NCBI GenBank assembly: GCA_009801015.1
Contig: VHZZ01004962.1
Coordinates: 34,678-57,323 of the forward strand
Reading direction: 5' to 3'
From: Silene noctiflora
Lineage: Eukaryota; Streptophyta; Magnoliopsida; Caryophyllales; Caryophyllaceae
Length of the DNA stretch: 22,646 nucleotides
In this document: in pieces, positions 18,605-22,646 of the stretch
How positions within the stretch are numbered: the first letter of the stretch is position 1
How the letters are laid out: the number at the start of each line of letters is the position of its first letter
Program-made: the position numbers and the translations under genes
Notes under the pieces: generated by a model
Databases searched by the model: none
What the model saw: the letters and a program-made list of their open reading frames with translations, nothing else
Told to the model about the DNA's origin: nothing

Positions 18605-19735
18605 GAGAAGTCAATAAGGAAAATCCTCTTTATTAAAACAACAACCACAGTGTTGAGTTGTCAGCCTGTGGTTGAAAGTCAGCAAATCAATATTCGGTTA
18701 CTGTTTCCTTAATTACAGGGCCACTATTGGATTAACTGACAACATTCTTCATTATTCACACTATGATGATTAATATTGTTCAGATTGTTCGGATGACAAT
18801 TAATATTTTGCCTAATTACATAGTTTAATTCGGTGTTACATAATTACAACATTATAACTACAACATTATGTTATATTGTTACAAAAATAAAATATAAATA
18901 AAAAATAAAATATTGATCTTAATTAAATTGCATGATTGACTATATATTATTTATCCATATGTCCCAACTCCCAAGTGCATTTCAAATCCTGAATAAACAT
19001 TAAATTTTCATTAACATTTGTTTAAATTAAATATATACAAAACATAAATATTAAATTCGCAAATTCAAAAGGATAAAATTTGGAAATAAATACAAATGTA
19101 CTAACCATAACATATTTTTCAGTATGACATTTGAGAAATAAACTTTCGAATTACACAATAATAGATAATAGACTTTTAATTGTAGTATGAAATATAAATT
19201 ACCTATATTAAATTCCAAGATATATAATAATAATATAATAATAAAATAAAACTAAATATATAATAATAAAATAAATAACCCCTCAAATCTGGATAGAGAG
19301 CCAATCATCATCGGGGTACTACTTGAAGCAAAAAATACGGCAACACCTATCAATCGACGACCCTCAAACGGGTTGGAGTGATGATAAGCTACCAGATATT
19401 CTCTACTACGACAAGTACAACAGTATGTCCAGGTATTGTCATAAATTGTCATAAATAAATTTAGACCCAAATCTAATTCTGCAAATTAATTTAAGTCCAA
19501 TTCAGATTCAGATTGGTCTCAAGGGGCCAACCTTATCAAATATCAAATACGGGAAACAGATCAACACCCATAAAATATCTGTCATTACATCATATCACAA
19601 TGAACCCTAAATGAAGCCTCAATCACGTTTTAGGCAGTTAATATGGGAGCACCACCATTATATATTAAGTTATTCATATAGCTCTTCATCTGCAAAAAGG
19701 GAAAACCTGAATTCACAAAAAACTAGAAGAGTAGC
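18605..19735. other. AT-rich DNA before the RPA-like gene fragment
   Basis: The stretch is very AT-rich, with a near-pure A/T tract of ATAATA type at 19217-19278. A hairpin with 9-bp arms (CAACCACAG 18652-18660, CTGTGGTTG 18666-18674) is present. A TATA-like string TATATTAAG (19661-19669) lies about 70 bp upstream of the RPA-like ATG and could serve as its core promoter. A clear Helitron 5' end (TC...) was not identified. Confidence 0.4.
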
Positions 19736-20637
19736 ATGGCAACAATTATGGCACCAACTGCAGTGAAGAAAATGGTAGCATACAAAAAGAACTATGAAGT
19801 CACGGTTCGTGTTCTTAGAAAATGGATTAGAGAGTCCGATGAAAAAGATGCTAAAAAAAGAAAACTTTACGGAATGGAATTCATTTGTATCGACACTGAG
19901 GTAAATTTCAATCTCATTTTCAATATTTTTGTTTACAAAATAGAATATTACTACTATCTGGAAATTTAACAAATATATATCCATGTAGGGTGAGTTAATT
20001 CAAGCAACTGTAGCAAGGACACTTGTGCGGATTTTCAACCCACTTATGCACGAAGGAAATATCTACACCATTTCAAAGTTTGTGATGGAACAAAATCTAG
20101 GAAACGATAGAACAACATTTCACAAATGCAGGATTGCAATGCAATTTACAACAAGAGTGCAAGAAGTTCATGGTCAAGAAATATCATCTCAAACATTTAC
20201 ATTCGTCAGCATCGAAGGTGTTATTCATGGGAATGTCCAAAACGAATACTACATAAGTGAAAAACCTCATTACTTATTAATTGATGTCGTCAAAAAATAA
20301 ACTAACAAGGATAACTAATGTTTATTTGCATGTGCAGATGTTATCGGTGTTTTAACCCAGTTTCACGAGTATGAAGACAAGAAGGGATACAAGACGTTGT
20401 GCATCGACTTAACAGTACGTATTTTAGCCACTCTTATGCTTTATTTATGTTATGTTGTTTAATTATTTAACATTTTCACATAATTAAAATTGCAAACTTT
20501 TGAAAGGAAACGGAGAATAAAGCTAACGGTTTGGGAAGCGTACTTTCTCGAGGTCGATAGGATACGAGAAGTTTGCAAGACCTTATCAGAGAAGCCAGTG
20601 TTGGTCCTCAAATGTGTCCAGAGGAAGGAATGGTATG
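19736..20637 (+). pseudogene. RPA 70 kDa subunit-like (DUF223) OB-fold protein, decayed Helitron type
   Basis: Readable exons are 19736-19900 (ATG in GCATGG, 55 codons), 19989 to about 20283, 20338-20414 and about 20507-20637. The first two join in phase 0 across a GT/AG intron: EFICIDTE then GELIQATV. The product resembles the first OB folds of plant RPA1-like proteins: VTVRVLRKW near the start, GNIYTISKFVM, RIAMQFTTRVQ, then VIGVLTQFHEYEDKKGYKT and LTVWEAYF. Such proteins bind single-stranded DNA. Damage: the exon 2/3 join needs a donor at 20284 where AT stands in place of GT, otherwise a stop is met at 20298-20300. In exon 4 the phase that follows LCIDLT gives ETENK (20507-20521), but LTVWEAYF starts one base out of frame at 20523. 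The C-terminal OB domains are missing. An alternative 3' acceptor at 20521-20522 would restore phase while losing about five residues. Confidence 0.7.
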
Positions 20638-20676
20638 GTAAGTATCAATTCACCCAAATTCTAAACACAATCAACA

Positions 20677-22646
20677 TGTTATGCGCTTGGGCTGCTTGGA
20701 GATTATAAGGAGTACATTGATGCTACAAATGAAGCAATTCGTTGGGGTTCTGGGTCTTACTTAATAAACCTCTTTGTCACGTTATTACTGTCAGGTACTA
20801 TAGCGATGTCAAGTAAAGTGTGGGAGGAAACTTGGAAGCATCTTTCAGATGATATTCTATATCGACAACATAATATCCTTCGAAAGCAAGGTTAGTTGTT
20901 AAATGAGCATTTGTTGATTACTGTGTGTTTTTTTTTAAAAAAAAATTATCCGTAAATTCATATAATATTATATTAACTCCCCTTTTATTAAAGTATTGTC
21001 GTTTAATAATTGCTTAATACACATTTAAAGTGGTATTTCCGTATTAATGTCACTGCGCTGCGATTAACGGAAGATTAACTTAAAAATTATGCTTTGCTAG
21101 ATATAGAAGCATGTCTTCAACGCAACGGTAGTAGCTTACGTAGATTTGAAGACATGCTTTTTCCCGAATCATCCACACCTAATCCCGTGAACACGTTAGT
21201 TGTTGACGAGCTGTCTTATGACATAGTCGCTTTATAAGAAGAACACGTGCACCTTTTATCTTCCATGACTGACGAGCAAAAAGTGGTCTACAATGAGATA
21301 ATGGACGCAGTCAATAATAATCGCGGTGGTGTTTTCTTTGTATATGGATATGGAGGCACAGGTAAAACGTTCATTTGGAGAACCTTATGTGCGGCAATCA
21401 GAAGTAGAGGACAAATTGTTCTTCCTGTAGCATCCAACGACATTACATCTACTTTACTTCCCGGTGGAATGACGGCTCATTCGAGACTTAGTATCTCAAT
21501 CAATGCAGTTGAAAACTCTACGTGTCCCAGGATTAAACCAGGAAGCGATTTAGCCGGACTCTTAATTTGGACAAAGCTTATTATATGGGACGAAGCACCA
21601 ATGACGCACAGATATGCTTTCGAGGCAGTTGGCAAGAGTTTAAGAGATGTCATGCGTTTTTCGAATGACGGAGATGTCAATCAATCTTTTGGTGGTAAGG
21701 TGGTCATATTTGGAGGTGATTTTCGACAAATACTTTCCGTTATCCCTAAAGGAAACAAATCGGAAATCGTGAATGCGTCACTTTGTGCTTCAAATTTGGG
21801 GTCTACTTGCAAGGTACATAACAAAAGTGCACGTTTAGAATAAACTATTTTTAATAATATGCAACGGTTATAATTTTACTTTATTATATATAACCTCATA
21901 AACTATATATTTGTTTTATCATACTAGGTGTTGAAATTGACAAAAAACATGCGCCTTCAAGGCGGAGACTCATCTTCCGATGTTGTTGAGATAAAGGAGT
22001 TTTCAGAATGGATATTGAAAGTTGGAGACGGGGAAGCTGGAGATCCGAATGATGGGGAAGTTGAGTTAGAGTTGCCGAATGTCATCTTGATTAACCATAT
22101 CACTGATCCTATCACTTCTATTGTAGAGACCATTTACCCATCTCTCGAGAATCAACTATGGAATCCCGAGTATCTTCAGGAGAGGGCCATCCTTGCACCT
22201 ACACATGAGATTGTCGAATTGGTTAATGACTACATATTATCTCGAATAAAAGGAGTTGAAAAATTTTACTTCAGCTCTGACGAGGTTAGTAAAGATGAGA
22301 GCAATATTGGAGTGCGTGATTTGTATTCTACAGAATTTCTTAACTCTATTAAGTGTTTCGGGCTTCCAAATCACGAGTTAAAGCTGAAAGTAGGTGCTAT
22401 AATCATGCTTCTTCGGAACATAGACCAATATCGCGGGTTGTGCAACGACACTCGACTGATAGTGACAGACTTAGGATCACGTGTGATTAGAACAACAGTC
22501 ATATCGGGCAATCATAAGAGCGATAAAGTGCATATTGCTCGTATTACACTTAGTCCATCTGATTCCAGTAAGTTCCCTGTACAGTTTGACAGAAGACAAT
22601 TCCCCGTGGCGGTGTGCTTTGCAATGACAATAAATAAGAGCCAAGG
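20677..22646 (+). pseudogene. Helitron PIF1-like DNA helicase, C-terminal part, with in-frame stop (runs off edge)
   Basis: Three exons join in phase with GT/AG introns: 20677-20890, 21101-21813 and 21928 to the window end. The reading begins CYALGLLGDYKEYIDA and VWEETWKHLSDDILYRQ, regions that in Helitron helicases precede the ATPase core. The core follows. Walker A is GYGGTGKT (21349-21372), Walker B IIWDEAPM, motif III GGDFRQILSVIP, then LTKNMRL after the third splice, motif IV-like GAIIMLLRNID, GLCNDTRL, and motif VI AVCFAMTINKSQG at the edge. All catalytic motifs look intact. A TAA at 21235-21237 interrupts the frame about 20 codons before SSMTDEQKVVYNEI. The Rep domain and everything before CYALGLL are absent. 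The helicase would unwind DNA during rolling-circle transposition. Translation restarting at the ATG at 21265 could still give the ATPase part. Confidence 0.82.

Larger units (their letters stand above)
19736..22646 (+). mobile_element. Helitron-related block: RPA1-like exons plus PIF1-type helicase
   Basis: Plant Helitrons are rolling-circle transposons encoding a Rep-helicase and often one or more RPA-like single-strand DNA binding proteins. Both types of sequence lie here on the same strand within 2.9 kb, with introns of 80-210 nt. The Rep (HUH endonuclease) part and the N-terminal portion of the helicase are missing between them. The right side leaves the window, so the 3' hairpin and CTRR end cannot be seen, and no 5' TC end was recognised. 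With a stop codon, a lost donor site and a likely frameshift, the copy is probably defective. Confidence 0.7.

Noticed and set aside
19670..19984. 104-aa minus-strand frame opposite the first RPA-like exon
   Set aside because: The plus strand carries a convincing OB-fold reading with matching splice sites; the minus frame is its shadow.
1..22646. CRISPR arrays, operons or a prokaryote-type defence system
   Set aside because: No regularly spaced repeats were seen, and genes have spliceosomal introns and plant protein families; the window is eukaryotic nuclear DNA.

Overview
The window is nuclear DNA from a flowering plant. The genes have introns with GT/AG borders and AT-rich introns, and the spaces between genes are full of short non-autonomous DNA transposons and decayed retroelements. 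The proteins match dicot families. The mixture of transposon ends (Stowaway ends reading CTCCCTCCGTCCCGGTCATT, degenerate CTGAA repeats, hAT elements built from CTCG or CGGGT motifs) makes me lean towards the Caryophyllales (beet, spinach or quinoa group). That placement is from memory of such sequences and has not been tested.

Layout. 1-962: decayed repeat DNA ending in a complete 504-bp hAT-type element with an 8-bp target duplication. 963-5173 (+): a three-exon gene for a conserved four-pass plant membrane protein of 296 aa; its first intron carries a Stowaway MITE and a short non-LTR retroelement remnant. 5174-8515: 3' flank and a long stretch with no recognisable gene. 8516-8999 (-): a two-exon gene for a small protein of the NUCLEAR FUSION DEFECTIVE 6-like organellar family, with Site II and telo-box motifs just upstream. 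9145-13449: a transposon graveyard holding a 72-bp LTR-like element, a Tourist-like MITE, a copia RNase H relic, a possible short retroelement, a 397-base assembly gap, a second Stowaway MITE and a foldback element. 13450-14472 (-): an intronless gene for a 340-aa armadillo-type protein related to the ARM half of plant U-box E3 ligases but lacking a U-box. 14473-17581: more small inverted-repeat elements, including a second hAT element with a second copy of the LTR-like mini-element directly against it. 17582-17917 (+): a 111-aa hydrophobic ORF of unknown family. 17918-19735: AT-rich DNA with two small inverted-repeat elements. 19736-22646 (+): a Helitron-related block in which RPA1-like (DUF223) OB-fold exons are followed by the C-terminal part of a PIF1-type Helitron helicase. 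The helicase runs off the right edge and carries an in-frame stop.

The three well-supported host genes (membrane protein, NFD6-like protein, ARM protein) share no obvious pathway. The RPA-like and helicase pieces do belong together, because both are components of plant Helitron rolling-circle transposons. The Rep endonuclease part is absent between them and several lesions are visible, so this copy is probably a decayed or rearranged element. I see no convincing new biological system. The items most worth checking are the pair of 64-72-bp LTR-like elements with 5-bp flanking repeats, the RPA/helicase junction, and the unusual hydrophobic tail of the NFD6-like protein.
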